This document shows, one piece after another, positions 1 through 10,010 of a stretch of 57,609 bases of DNA (positions within the stretch are counted from its first letter, which is position 1; each line of letters begins with the position of its first letter). The translations under genes were made by a program, and so were the position numbers. Below the pieces are notes generated by a model that was not told the DNA's origin, did not search any database, and saw only the letters and a list, made by a program, of their open reading frames with translations. The DNA comes from Candidatus Obscuribacterales bacterium (GTDB lineage: Bacteria; Cyanobacteriota; Vampirovibrionia; Obscuribacterales; Obscuribacteraceae): positions 13,458-71,066 of the forward strand of contig JAKFVU010000009.1 in NCBI GenBank assembly GCA_021732025.1, given 5' to 3'.

Positions 1-102
1 TTGCTCATGATGGATACATACCACGTAGCGTCGGGACAGGCAGGCAATACATGATCAAATAGTACTGGTGTTCAACTAAGGGTTTAGCCCTTTCCGGAAA
101 GG

Positions 103-669
103 TTAGCGACCGGTCTTCACGGCAGAACCTGGCACATAGCCAGCTTGATAGGTCTGAATTGGAACGGCCCTAATAATACGAAACTTAGAGGAAGGAGTCG
201 TTCGCTTAGGCATCAAAGTCATGCTACAAGGCGTGGCAACCACAGGCACATGACGGGATTTAGGGGGAAAGGATATTGCAGTCGGAGTCAACGCATCAAG
301 TTTGTGGCGCCGGAAGTTGACAGGAAGTTTTGGCCGTGGAGGGGCGAAATCACAGATGGAGCGAACCCAAGTACTCTTGGACTTTCCTGGACATCGCAAG
401 CTTGCCGCAGAAGAGTTGACCGGGGGACCATTACCAACCACCACGAAGTTATTGGGGATGCTTATTTTGCTTGGCGATTCAGAGGAGTCGTTATGCATCG
501 CCGTATCTTGAGCCAACGCAGTACGCGGCCATCGAGCGCTTGGAGCTGCTGGCCTACCATTAAGCCTGCATGGACCATTATAATCAAAAGCCCACACCGC
601 CCCTGCCGCACCAAAGCCAACCAACATCAAGGCCGCAGCAACCAATATAGATTTTAAAACAGCAGCCAC
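103..669 (-). CDS. Hypothetical secreted protein
   Basis: A 188-residue protein of no family I recognise. The first ~28 residues form a classical signal peptide (hydrophobic core around LVAAALMLVGFGAAGA, then VWA), so export is likely. The mature part is rich in Pro, Ser and Arg, has four scattered Cys and no catalytic motif I can see. The start is GTG at 669; on the minus strand a GAGGG Shine-Dalgarno-like stretch sits seven bases upstream, which supports this start. The overlapping plus-strand reading frame is Arg-rich and featureless and was taken as a shadow. The gene stands alone, divergent from the DUF4173 gene. Function unknown; that it is a gene is reasonably likely. Confidence 0.55.
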   Translation of the reverse strand: MAAVLKSILVAAALMLVGFGAAGAVWAFDYNGPCRLNGRPAAPSARWPRTALAQDTAMHNDSSESPSKISIPNNFVVVGNGPPVNSSAASLRCPGKSKSTWVRSICDFAPPRPKLPVNFRRHKLDALTPTAISFPPKSRHVPVVATPCSMTLMPKRTTPSSKFRIIRAVPIQTYQAGYVPGSAVKTGR

Positions 670-1192
670 GGCAGAGCCCTCACGACCATCTAAATATAGT
701 CACAACTAACCAAAAAGCGAAGCGTACAAACCCCACCCGCAGCCAATCTCAGACAGCGAAACACGCCCCTAACGCGAATTGGTACAAGCGCACACGCCGA
801 ATTTACCAAGCCCTAACTATTCCTAACAGCAGCACTCTAAAGCCGCACCATACAGTGCTTTCGCCTTAACACAGCAAATCGAGGTTAAGAAACCACTTGC
901 GAGTCTTAACCGGTCGGGTCTATAACAGTGAAAGTAAGTTCGCAGCATGCGGATTTATCATCCAAGGTATCTGAACCAAAAACCAATAGCTAGGTGGCAC
1001 GCAGTGAGCGCGCCGCTCGGCCGTTGTCACACATGCAAAAAGCGCACCGCAAAGTGCGCTGACTAGACGCGCCAACAAACGGAGAAATCGAACCAAGCGC
1101 GCGCAAAAAAGTTCAACACGCAAAACACGATCAATACGACACTTCAATACTTCAACACTACACTCGTCAAAAACTCCACAAGAGAAAAAACA
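670..1192. other. Intergenic region between divergent genes
   Basis: No convincing coding region was found. The stretch holds the presumed promoters of the two divergent genes, though no clear -35/-10 pair was recognised, and one hairpin (1041-1060) listed separately. The short minus-strand reading frames here are Cys/Arg-rich and look non-coding. Confidence 0.5.
1036..1060 (-). terminator. Rho-independent terminator-like hairpin facing left
   Basis: AGCGCAC (1041-1047) pairs perfectly with GTGCGCT (1054-1060) across a six-base loop. Read on the minus strand the stem is followed directly by a run of five T. On the plus strand no T-run follows. No annotated minus-strand gene lies to its right, so its client is unclear; it may end a short antisense or small RNA or be a relic. 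Confidence 0.4.
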
Positions 1193-3022
1193 ATGAACAT
1201 CCCGCTAGCAATACTGGCATCAGCAGCCACAATCGGACTGCTCGCCGACCTCATGCTCAAGGAAAACTTCCACGCCAACACAATGGTAGGTTTCGGCGTT
1301 CCCACTCTCACCATCGCCCTCTCCCTGGCCACCTGCCTCTTCGCCTGCGCCAGCAAACTGCGCACACGCCGCCACGGCCTCGGCTTCCTCATCCCCGCGG
1401 TGGTCTTCTCCCTCGCCTTCCTCCTGCGCGACTCACCAACTCTTCTGCTGATAGATTTCGCAGTAATCGTAAGCGCCCTCGCCTTCGCCTCCTACTCGCT
1501 GATGGGCACGCCCCTAGCCAAAGGAGGCTTGCTGCACTACGCCTCAGCCCTAGTGAGCATAGCGATCACTCCGACGTTTAACACGATAGAGCTTTTGGTG
1601 CGCGAAATAAATTGGCGCGAAATGATGTCAGAGACATCGGCCAAGCACCTCACAGCGGTGCTCAAAGGTTTGGCGATAGCGACACCACTAGTGGGAATAT
1701 TTTGGGGATTGTTCACAGCAGCCGACCCAGCGTTTGCTGCAATCGCACAAAAGTCGATCAATTTTGATTTAGGCGATCTGTCCGTCAACATGATTATCTT
1801 CTCGCTCTTCACCTGGCTCTCAGCTGGTTTCTTGCATGGCCTCTCAATTTTCAGATGCGACGGATACACGATTAATCCGGCCTTGTTTGACGACCAGAGA
1901 GAGCGGCTCGATGCGACATACGAACTGGCAACAAAAGGTGCACAAGAGACAAATGCGCTAACAGGAATAAAAGAGTTAAACGATTTAAGAGGCATAAAAG
2001 AGACAAAAGACATCGGTGTGTTTGGCTCAACCGGAGCCCTCAATGCACTCGTTGCAGCAGGTGCTCCAGCGCGGGGGCCGGTGTTACGTGATGGCTTTGA
2101 GTATGAGCGAGAATATGTGCGGGCCAGCTCAAATATAGACACAAGCAACTCGCGCTTCAGCCTCGAAGTGCCAGAGAAGAAACCAATGCTCGCCCTCGGC
2201 CTAACAGAGATGGCGACAGTTTTAGGCTCAGTCAATATACTGTTTGCCACATTCGTGGCCGTGCAACTGCGCTATCTCTTCGGCGGAGCCAGCCTAATAG
2301 AAATCACTCCAGGGCTGAGTTACGCTGACTATGTGCACAAAGGTTTCTTTGAACTGAACACAGTGGTGGCACTGGTGCTGCCAATGTTATTGATGGCAGA
2401 CAGCATGCTCATTCGCAAATCGAAGATGGGCTTATACGCTTTCAGAGCATTAGCCGGAACACAAATTGCATTAGTGCTAGTAATTCTCGGATCAGCTCTG
2501 ATGCGCATGGGCCTGTATCAAACAGAGTTCGGTCAGTCAGAGTTGAGACTCTATGTAACCGTGTTCATGGGCTGGTTAGGCACAGTGTGCGCAATATTTG
2601 CCGCCACCGTTCTCAGTGGCAAGCGTCAGCGCTTTGCTTTCGCCAGTTATTTATCAGGAGTAGCAATTTTGCTCGGCATCAACCTGGCGAATCCGGATGC
2701 TTTAATTCAAACATCAAATATGGCCCTGTCGAAATTGCGTCCACAAGATGTTGGGTTGGTGCTCAACTCAGCTCCGAAGAAGCTAGATACGACCTACGCA
2801 TTGGGGCTATCGAATGATGGCATTCCACCAATGATTGATGCAATTGAAGAATTGCCAAAAGCTGACTCAAGAATATTGGCGAAGGCATTGTTGCAGAAAC
2901 AGGCAGAAAAGAAGAGCGACTGGCGCCTCTTCAATCTCAGTCACAAACTAGCCAACAACGCCATCAAGGCCCACAAGAATCAACTCACTGTTTTAGCTAA
3001 CTCAAACGGGATAGACGAATGA
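1193..3022 (+). CDS. DUF4173-type integral membrane protein
   Basis: A 609-residue polytopic membrane protein. Hydrophobic segments occur at residues ~1-25, 40-55, 65-110, 150-170 and 200-220, then a soluble charged loop (~230-330) and further helices up to ~510, followed by a soluble C-terminal ~100 residues. The block around LMRMGLYQTEFGQSELRLYV is typical of the DUF4173 (formerly DUF4153-like) family, where a Tyr/Glu/Leu-rich signature lies between membrane helices. The biochemical role of this family is unknown. The start has a modest AGAG ribosome site. The TGA stop overlaps the ATG of the next gene (ATGA at 3019-3022), so the two are probably translationally coupled. Confidence 0.7.
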   Translation: MNIPLAILASAATIGLLADLMLKENFHANTMVGFGVPTLTIALSLATCLFACASKLRTRRHGLGFLIPAVVFSLAFLLRDSPTLLLIDFAVIVSALAFASYSLMGTPLAKGGLLHYASALVSIAITPTFNTIELLVREINWREMMSETSAKHLTAVLKGLAIATPLVGIFWGLFTAADPAFAAIAQKSINFDLGDLSVNMIIFSLFTWLSAGFLHGLSIFRCDGYTINPALFDDQRERLDATYELATKGAQETNALTGIKELNDLRGIKETKDIGVFGSTGALNALVAAGAPARGPVLRDGFEYEREYVRASSNIDTSNSRFSLEVPEKKPMLALGLTEMATVLGSVNILFATFVAVQLRYLFGGASLIEITPGLSYADYVHKGFFELNTVVALVLPMLLMADSMLIRKSKMGLYAFRALAGTQIALVLVILGSALMRMGLYQTEFGQSELRLYVTVFMGWLGTVCAIFAATVLSGKRQRFAFASYLSGVAILLGINLANPDALIQTSNMALSKLRPQDVGLVLNSAPKKLDTTYALGLSNDGIPPMIDAIEELPKADSRILAKALLQKQAEKKSDWRLFNLSHKLANNAIKAHKNQLTVLANSNGIDE

Positions 3023-3789
3023 AATCGATATCAATAAAACTGGTAGGAAAGAAATTCAGCGAAGTGAACACAACCAAAACGAGCACAAAATTGAGAGGGT
3101 CAAAAGTGAGAAGAAAGATGCTGACAGACTTCATCGAACTGCATGTAATCGAAGGGTTTCTCGGCCCTGATGAACTCGTAGAAAGAACGATAATCGAATT
3201 TCAAGACGACATCGCACGCGAACAGTTGCTGCCAGTGGCGCAAAAGCTAGTGTATCAGCGCATCGTTAAACGCTACTTAGAAGAAATCAATTGGGTGTCG
3301 CCCACAGATTGCGAGCGGCTTGACAGAGCATTTCTTGAATTGAATCAAATGGGAATATTGGCCAAACAAAATTTCAGTTGCTGTAACACCTGTGGCCACA
3401 AGCGCATTGAGCGAGCATTGAAGAACAATGCGAAGAGAACACGAACATCCAAACACGAAATAGAAGTGACGATGAAATCGCTATCCAAGCAAACTACGCA
3501 GTCAAAGCGCAAGGGCAGTGACATTTGGGGCTATGCGTTCTTTCACGCACAAGACACTGATGATGCTGTTGCCACTGGCGAATTGAACATCACTTTTGGG
3601 GCAGTGGATAAGACCTCAGAGCAAGCTCTTGATATCGCCATTGAGGTGGGCCAGAAAATTGAGGAGGCATTAAAACGCAATGGTCTTAACACTTCGTGGG
3701 ACGGCAGCTACTTGCAAAGAGTCGGCATAACCGGCATCAAATGGCAGAGAAGGAGGTTTCCGATGGTTGTGCAGAGCAAGGCAGTTTAA
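3019..3789 (+). CDS. DUF6891-like protein
   Basis: A 256-residue soluble protein. The centre carries FSCCNTCGH, a Cys-Cys-x-x-Cys-Gly motif after a GILAKQN stretch, which matches what I know of DUF6891 proteins. In these a paired-Cys motif is followed by a conserved aromatic region and a late segment, here WGYAFFHAQDTDDAV, that reads as a shared core. No signal peptide. It overlaps the DUF4173 gene by four bases and likely depends on it for translation. Function unknown; metal binding through the Cys cluster is possible but not shown. The N-terminal ~35 residues are basic and may be an extension relative to the family. Confidence 0.6.
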   Translation: MKSISIKLVGKKFSEVNTTKTSTKLRGSKVRRKMLTDFIELHVIEGFLGPDELVERTIIEFQDDIAREQLLPVAQKLVYQRIVKRYLEEINWVSPTDCERLDRAFLELNQMGILAKQNFSCCNTCGHKRIERALKNNAKRTRTSKHEIEVTMKSLSKQTTQSKRKGSDIWGYAFFHAQDTDDAVATGELNITFGAVDKTSEQALDIAIEVGQKIEEALKRNGLNTSWDGSYLQRVGITGIKWQRRRFPMVVQSKAV

Positions 3790-3868
3790 GCTGCCGGGCA
3801 GGCTGCGTAGTCAAGGTTTAATTGGCTATGGTATTCTGAGCAGCTCGTTGCCCAGCAACGTCACACGT

Positions 3869-3953
3869 GGGCGAGTGGCGGAATTGGCAGACGCGCTAGA
3901 CTTAGGATCTAGTGTAGCAATACGTGGAGGTTCAAGTCCTCTCTCGCCCACCA
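3869..3953 (+). tRNA. tRNA-Leu (anticodon UAG), CCA encoded
   Basis: The acceptor stem 3869-3875 (GGGCGAG) pairs with 3943-3949 (CTCGCCC), followed by discriminator A3950 and an encoded CCA (3951-3953). The anticodon stem CTAGA/TCTAG encloses loop CTTAGGA with anticodon TAG at 3903-3905. A long variable arm follows, as expected for a class II tRNA, and the T arm GGAGG-TTCAAGT-CCTCT is intact with one G-U pair. Length 85 nt. The 3' side borders a defence island, a usual place for integration at tRNA genes, but I did not find a duplicated 3' end as an attachment scar downstream. Confidence 0.96.
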
Positions 3954-3970
3954 CTAAGGCCTAGTGCCAC

Positions 3971-4002
3971 AGAAGAGACTCGACGATTGTCGGGTCTCTT
4001 CT
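3971..4002 (+). terminator. Strong hairpin terminator after tRNA-Leu
   Basis: A 14-bp stem (AGAAGAGACTCGAC with GTCGGGTCTCTTCT, one G-U pair) closes a four-base loop GATT and begins 17 bases after the tRNA CCA. A T-rich stretch follows (GTTTATGGGGTATTTTCTT). This fits a terminator ending tRNA transcription. Confidence 0.75.
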
Positions 4003-4574
4003 GTTTATGGGGTATTTTCTTAATTGCAAATCACACTACCATACATAGTCAAATTAGTAATTCCAAAGGTAGAAAAACAATGCACATTAAGAAAGAAGAC
4101 GCATAACCAGCTCCTTTACGGTGAGGTGGTCGCAAGTTTGAGTCTCTGAAAAAACCTATCCCATCAATATTTCGATCTGTCCTAAAAACTTCTAGCGTTA
4201 TAAGAAGAAATTATCAATGTGCTTTAAGTCTATAGCCCGTTAGATTGATAATCTAAGAAAGCCTGCAATTGACAAGTCATTTCTTTCTCTCAAATTACCC
4301 TATTGCTTCACATTACGTGCAGCCTCGTTTATTGATTTATTGGAACGTGTCGCACGCAATACGACGAAACAAACGCCATTTAAGATTTGTTTGCAGACGT
4401 TCTTAAGCTCTGATCACCTCTGAATCGCCGAGAGAAACTGGGTCTGGTGGTATCATCAACATTAAAACTCGAGGGTAAAAGAATCCGATACTCGGGGTTC
4501 AGTTTGCTCAAGATGCTATCACCAAAGGCGAAGCATCTGCAATCTGAGGAAAACTTGACTCATGCCAGCTGAAA
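4003..4574. other. Non-coding gap at the start of the defence island
   Basis: An AT-rich stretch of about 570 bases between the tRNA terminator and the NERD-NTPase gene. No convincing reading frame was seen, nor a repeat of the tRNA 3' end, nor an integrase remnant. It probably contains the promoter of the next gene, but no consensus -35/-10 pair stands out. Confidence 0.5.
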
Positions 4575-7500
4575 TTGCAAACAGTATATTTCGTCAACGG
4601 ATTGCAAGAAATGACACCGCAACAGCCAATCCGAATATATATCGGCGCAAAGATAGAGTATGAGTCTGAGCGAATCGCGTTCAACACAGTCATCGAAATA
4701 CTTACAAAGCAGAAACGTTCTGCGATCATTCTTGCGAACATTTCTCTACACCGACGACAATTGGACCTTATCGTTGCATGCGAAGACTTAGTTTTAGTTA
4801 TTGAAGCGAAGGGATACACACGCCCAGTACGCGGCGGACAAAATGGACCTTGGCAAATTCAATCTGTGGCAGGGGGATGGAAAGAAACGTCGAATGCTTA
4901 TAGGCAAACACTCGATGCTGTTTACGACCTCCGAGACAGCATGCGCTCCTTCACAGGTACGGATGTACTTTATCCTTCAGGTTTACTACTGTTCGTGCCT
5001 CGAATCCCTAAGTCATCTTCTATTGATTCATCTGGATTTAAAATCTCAGTAATTAGCTTAGACGAACTGGAGCAGGCTTTAACACAAAAGTCGCAGAGTT
5101 CGTGGTCACTATCGCAGTGGCAAAGATTTTCAGAAGACAATCATCTTATACCCATTTCGACGCCAGATGCAGCTTATGATGAGCAGCTTTTACACGCTGA
5201 AAATGTGTTGACGCAGTATATAGCGACATTCGCAAAGACCTATTCCCCGACTTGCGCAAACTTGGTTGCACCAAGTTTTAAAAATGATGGGGACGCGAGC
5301 TCGCTCGATACAATATTCGATCTTCTATCACAAGAACATAAGGACATCTTGTTAGAAGGTCCATCTGGCTGTGGTAAATCAATGGCGGCGTCTAAGCTGG
5401 CACTGGATTTCGCCAATGGCGGTGGTTTGAGCATCGTCCTCCCAGCTAGGGATTACGCCGGGAACCTAAAGGAGATTCTAGAGAGAGAAGCAGGCTTGCT
5501 AGGTGCGCCTTCAGTCATCGCCCTGTTCGCAATAGCACGGCGCTTGAATCGGTCCATATTGGTGGTGGTGGATGGTTACAATGAATGTGTCGCAGCTCAG
5601 AGGACGTCGCTAACTCGCAGTGTCTCATCGCTTGCAAGAAAATATGATGCGAAGATTTTGGTTACATCGCAGATAACTCTAGAACGAAGTGACTTAATGA
5701 ATTTGACCAAGATTGAAGTATTGGCGCCATCTGTCGAGACAAAGCTAGCAATAGCCAGAAAGGCAGCAGGCGATCAGCTGACATCAGAAATTATAAAACT
5801 GTCGCATTTAGTTAGCAGCGGATTAGAAGCACATCTAGTTGGAGCGCTCGGTAAGCACGTTAGCTCGTTTACTGGTCGGTATGGTTTGTTTGATGCATTT
5901 GCCCGAGTCCTTCTGGGACCGCATGCTTCCGAAGGGATTAGCACAATGGCCAAAATTGCTGGACATATGTCAGACGATATTACCTTTAGCATTTCCGTGC
6001 GTGAGCTAGACAGGCTGGCCGAAGCGCAATCCATTAAACCAGAAATAATATCTAAATTGAGAGCAGCCCGATTGCTCGTTGAACGGGCTGACCGAGTTTG
6101 CTTTGCTCACGAGATGTACTTACATGCATTTTCAGCCGAAGCAATCATTCGTCGAGCAGCAGGACGCGCTGAACCAATTCTGAACGCATTAGCCGATCCG
6201 CGATACCACCAGAGTAGAGAACTGATGGTTGGGAGCATAGACAATACCAATTTGTTAGAGCAAGTTCTATCTAGAGTCAGAGACAGTCACGTTATCGCAG
6301 CCTGCATGGCTGGAATTTGCGGTCAGCCTGCCTTAGAGTGGACCAAGGCCAATTCTCTTAGGATGTGGTGCCGCATAGGTGAAGAAGCAAAATCAGTACG
6401 CTTTCAACTTGCGGACGAAGGTTGGTGGAATGTTGCATTTAACGTCGACTCCCTGGCTGATTGGACTGATGCTGAGCGCGCGTTTCTAGATGCTGTTCCA
6501 GAGCTGCTTGACCATGCTGATCAACTGGATGCCTTGCTTAATGTCGTTGCCCTTATGGACGAGTGCATAACTAGAGAATGGAATCGGCTTCGTGATGAAG
6601 CAAAACAAAGGAACATTCGAGCTATGCGCGGCCCAATGTTTGGCACTACATACATGCTTCAGTCTCCAGTTGCTCCAGGAATTAGCCGCATCTGCTCAAG
6701 ACTATCGTCCTCGAATGTCAGCGAAGAAAAGAGAACGGGAAATCTTCTGAAACAAAAGCTTGAATCTGAGAAACTTTCCCATGGCCAAATTTATGTTCTA
6801 CTGAGTCTTGCTCAGCGTCTACGTGAAACCGGATTATGGATAGCGCCACCATTAACTCGCATAATCAAACAGCACTGGAAGGCAGCACCATATCATTTAC
6901 GCCTAGAACTTATGCAGATCGCTAGTTATTGCTGGAGAGCCGACGATGCTTCCCGCCGTGAGTTGATTGAGGTAATTGAGCCACTCTTGGATGAGGAACA
7001 CATCTTCCTAAATACCTCTGTTATCGAAGCGCTACAATCACTTGGAGCCCTAACTGAGGATGAAGAGAGGTACGAGCAAGACGTAATTGAGCAACTTAAC
7101 GCAATATTCGACAATCCTGAAACGGAAGAATCTTGCACCAAAGCGTATCGAGTTTACTCAGCACAAGTAGACCATCCATACTCCGGTGCATATTACAGAG
7201 TAATCTCGGAATTAGCTGAGCCGTACCGCAAAAGGTTACTAATTCTGGCAGCTAAAGGTGCACGAGACAATGAATACGCATCCTTTATTTCATCTCTAAT
7301 TGCCGAGTTGACGAACTTAAATGATCCTTCTGTCAGTGAGATTATCACTCATTGGACTTCGCTACCGCCGGAAGACACTGGGTTCATCGACGAGAAATTT
7401 GCCGCATTCCTAACCGCCCACATCGCGCTAGGCCGACTCAAATGCACACTACCCGAGCACCGGATTGATAGCCCGACTGCTTCGGCGGTATTAGCGTGTG

Positions 7501-7949
7501 CTCACATTTTGTACTGGATGAATCGCCAAGATTTACCATGGCTCGAAAGAAGTGCCGCATGCGCTCCACTTATGAATGTCTTGAACCAACCAGCTCTCGG
7601 GGTGGCGGCCTGCGCAATTTCACAATGCGAAAATAACTTTCTCTTTCGCGAGCTAAACAACGAGACGGATACCGAAGCGGTTCGAAAATCCATTGCTGAC
7701 ACCTTTCCGCAGGAAGTAGCAGAAATTTGCCGACAGGCTCTTAATCGGCCAACTGCACAAATCGGATATTTCAAATTCTCCGACAAACGAAAGATTTTGG
7801 AGTTCGCTCTCCAAATTATCGGCAAGTATGGAAATTCAATTGACTTGACGCTGTTAAAGCGCACACTGGGTGCAGATCCCAATCTAGGCACAGCCGCAAT
7901 TGTCGCGATTAAAGCCCTTGAAGAAAGACTTCTAGAAATGAACAAGTAG
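4575..7949 (+). CDS. NERD-nuclease / STAND-like NTPase defence protein
   Basis: A 1124-residue protein with a nuclease-related NERD domain at residues ~28-130: E32, D64 (in QLDLIV) and E77-A-K79 match the PD-(D/E)xK metal and catalytic set. An NTPase core follows, with Walker A GPSGCGKS at 262-269 and Walker B ILVVVDGYNE around 328-337. The remaining ~700 residues are helical and read like HEAT/TPR-type repeats, as in NACHT/Avs-like STAND sensors. A DNA-cutting effector switched on by NTP-dependent assembly is therefore plausible (inference). The listed start is TTG at 4575; ATG at 4611 (residue 13) is an alternative, and neither has a clear ribosome site. It stands next to a type I restriction operon, convergent with it. 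Confidence 0.75.
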   Translation: MQTVYFVNGLQEMTPQQPIRIYIGAKIEYESERIAFNTVIEILTKQKRSAIILANISLHRRQLDLIVACEDLVLVIEAKGYTRPVRGGQNGPWQIQSVAGGWKETSNAYRQTLDAVYDLRDSMRSFTGTDVLYPSGLLLFVPRIPKSSSIDSSGFKISVISLDELEQALTQKSQSSWSLSQWQRFSEDNHLIPISTPDAAYDEQLLHAENVLTQYIATFAKTYSPTCANLVAPSFKNDGDASSLDTIFDLLSQEHKDILLEGPSGCGKSMAASKLALDFANGGGLSIVLPARDYAGNLKEILEREAGLLGAPSVIALFAIARRLNRSILVVVDGYNECVAAQRTSLTRSVSSLARKYDAKILVTSQITLERSDLMNLTKIEVLAPSVETKLAIARKAAGDQLTSEIIKLSHLVSSGLEAHLVGALGKHVSSFTGRYGLFDAFARVLLGPHASEGISTMAKIAGHMSDDITFSISVRELDRLAEAQSIKPEIISKLRAARLLVERADRVCFAHEMYLHAFSAEAIIRRAAGRAEPILNALADPRYHQSRELMVGSIDNTNLLEQVLSRVRDSHVIAACMAGICGQPALEWTKANSLRMWCRIGEEAKSVRFQLADEGWWNVAFNVDSLADWTDAERAFLDAVPELLDHADQLDALLNVVALMDECITREWNRLRDEAKQRNIRAMRGPMFGTTYMLQSPVAPGISRICSRLSSSNVSEEKRTGNLLKQKLESEKLSHGQIYVLLSLAQRLRETGLWIAPPLTRIIKQHWKAAPYHLRLELMQIASYCWRADDASRRELIEVIEPLLDEEHIFLNTSVIEALQSLGALTEDEERYEQDVIEQLNAIFDNPETEESCTKAYRVYSAQVDHPYSGAYYRVISELAEPYRKRLLILAAKGARDNEYASFISSLIAELTNLNDPSVSEIITHWTSLPPEDTGFIDEKFAAFLTAHIALGRLKCTLPEHRIDSPTASAVLACAHILYWMNRQDLPWLERSAACAPLMNVLNQPALGVAACAISQCENNFLFRELNNETDTEAVRKSIADTFPQEVAEICRQALNRPTAQIGYFKFSDKRKILEFALQIIGKYGNSIDLTLLKRTLGADPNLGTAAIVAIKALEERLLEMNK

Positions 7950-8144
7950 ATGATGATCAACGACCTTAGCGCCACCTTTAGTTGCATAATATTCAATTCA
8001 ACCAAGAAAACTAACATAGGGCATCTCATAAAATTCGAAGCTCGTCAGCTCAAACTGAGGATAAGATTAAAGTGTAGAATCTGAAGGTGAAAAGGTTTCA
8101 GCCCGTAGTAGACCCTAGACAAAGAGTTTGTAAATGCCACAACA

Positions 8145-10010
8145 TTAAGCTCGTGAGCATTTATCCTGAATGAAATCAAACATAGGGCGAAATATTTCAA
8201 AGGAGCTTGAATCTAGCAAGGGAATAACTTCTCTAGCAAAATTAGTTTTCGCTGAGTCAGATTTGAATCTAATTCTCTGGCCACCTGAACAAGGCTCAGT
8301 TTCAAAATAGTCTTGCGTCGACGGCAAGCCATAGAACAAATGTTCAATCTCACAAAGGGACTCTCCACCGAAATGCTCCCACGAGCCCCTACTTTTTACG
8401 ACTTGCTTTTGAATATCAGGGTGCTTAGATACTGGGAGCATGAGTGCGTATGACTCTCCGCTCGCCCACTTCTTAACCAATCCACGAAAGGGATCAAGCT
8501 GCAATTTCTCACCAGCCATTCCATTCCAATAATCATAGGCTTTGTCAAAATCGAATAACCCAAAAACTGGAAGACCTTTCATTTCATGGTGAATACGAGC
8601 ATCTGTAAGGAGTTGACACAAATACGAACAACTAAATGCATAAAGCGGATTAAAAGGCATCTCACATTCATATAGACGAAACCATGCCTCCTTCAAAATT
8701 ATCGGATCAACACTACCTTCCGTAAACAGTACTGGCTTATTTTGAATCTGAATAATATTGATAATACTGAGCAACTGATCTTGCTCGGAATATCTGATTA
8801 GATCTGAACTAAGTTTTCTTATCGCTACTTTTTTAGGCAGTTGATAACTCTTGACTCTGTTGTTAACAATATCGAAATATCTGACAAGTGGCGATTCGTG
8901 AGAAATCAAAGTAACAGCGCTGTGACTAGACATAAGAATGTGATTTCGTCGAGCTACGACTTCAGAGATTTCGCCGACTTGCTTTAGAAATTCATGTTGC
9001 CACTCTGGGTGAAGAAAAGAGTCAGGTTCATCCAGCACAGTAATGCAATTGGAGTTTTTAAAAATTTCCATTATCGAGTAAATGTATATGGATTGAAACT
9101 GACCATCACTGAATTGACTAATTGACGTTTCATTGCCATCCTTCATTGTAATGGCAAGAGAAATATCGAATAACATCCCTATAGTCTTCAAATTATCGAA
9201 CATTCGAAAAAGATACTGAGCATCAAACGGATCTAAATGATTCTGAAGCTTATCAACACTGCAATAAATTATGTAGCGATCATCGGACGCGAAATACCCT
9301 TCCGCTCGCACGGCTCCGCCCTGAGCCAATGAAATACATTCAGAAAGAATGTCAAGAAATTCCTTTGTTATTCCCTCCGGGCGCCAGTATCTCGCGCCAT
9401 CCGAGTAATCGATATCATACTCGGGCTTATTTGCATAGAATGGCCGTTTTAGAACCAACTTCACTTCAGGCGCGACCGCATTAATACCAAGCTTTTGAAG
9501 TAAAACATTTCGAGCCTTATTGGAGCTACGCTGAAGCAAAAGAACCGCCAATAAGATGTCTTTGTAATTGGGTCCAATACCAATGAAAAATCTCGAGTCT
9601 TCAGAAGAAGCTTGCTTGAGACGTCTTTTAAAGCTCTGTTCATAACGTTCAACTAAAGAATCAATTGATCGATTGTGACCTGAATAATAAACAACGACGT
9701 TGTCTGGCAATATAGAGTAACTAACAGTTTTTCTGACACGCCCATCGATCGATAGCTTTCCATTCTCATGCAACATGGTCACATCTTTACCTTCAATCTC
9801 ATAGGTAAGACTGAAGTCAAAGTTTGGCAATTCAGCAGCCCTATCTAGTTCGTATAGGTATCGAAAAACTTCAATAAGTGCCTCGAAGAAATTTGACTTA
9901 CCAGTACCATTCTTTCCAACAAATATATCAATAAAGGTGCCGCCCTCTAAATCAATTTTGAAATCGTGCAGATTCTTATAATTATCAATCCACATCGATT
10001 TAATTCTCAT
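8145..10010 (-). CDS. OLD-like AAA ATPase with TOPRIM region, linked to hsd operon
   Basis: An ABC/SMC-type ATPase of ~621 residues. Walker A GKNGTGKS lies near residues 32-39, an ISQFSDGQ signature-like segment mid-protein, and a Walker B-like VLDEPDSFLHPEW follows. The C-terminal third has TOPRIM-like elements: Glu in LFTEGSVD and the acidic pair in GLFDFDKAYD, as in OLD-family nucleases. The reading frame opens at a TTG at 10019, but ATG at 10010 forms an ATGA overlap with the hsdS stop and has GGAG upstream, so I prefer it. It is the last gene of the hsdR-hsdM-hsdS-ATPase operon. AAA proteins linked to type I loci are known (the Rlo proteins of Campylobacter), so a joint anti-phage role is likely though unproven. 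Confidence 0.75.
   Translation of the reverse strand: MRIKSMWIDNYKNLHDFKIDLEGGTFIDIFVGKNGTGKSNFFEALIEVFRYLYELDRAAELPNFDFSLTYEIEGKDVTMLHENGKLSIDGRVRKTVSYSILPDNVVVYYSGHNRSIDSLVERYEQSFKRRLKQASSEDSRFFIGIGPNYKDILLAVLLLQRSSNKARNVLLQKLGINAVAPEVKLVLKRPFYANKPEYDIDYSDGARYWRPEGITKEFLDILSECISLAQGGAVRAEGYFASDDRYIIYCSVDKLQNHLDPFDAQYLFRMFDNLKTIGMLFDISLAITMKDGNETSISQFSDGQFQSIYIYSIMEIFKNSNCITVLDEPDSFLHPEWQHEFLKQVGEISEVVARRNHILMSSHSAVTLISHESPLVRYFDIVNNRVKSYQLPKKVAIRKLSSDLIRYSEQDQLLSIINIIQIQNKPVLFTEGSVDPIILKEAWFRLYECEMPFNPLYAFSCSYLCQLLTDARIHHEMKGLPVFGLFDFDKAYDYWNGMAGEKLQLDPFRGLVKKWASGESYALMLPVSKHPDIQKQVVKSRGSWEHFGGESLCEIEHLFYGLPSTQDYFETEPCSGGQRIRFKSDSAKTNFAREVIPLLDSSSFEIFRPMFDFIQDKCSRA

Noticed and set aside
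145..657. Plus-strand 170-codon frame overlapping the first gene
   Set aside because: Arg-rich, no ribosome site, no domain; the opposite strand has a signal peptide and a placed GTG start with Shine-Dalgarno.
1537..2250. Minus-strand 237-codon frame inside the DUF4173 gene
   Set aside because: Antisense of a clear membrane-protein gene with no own features.
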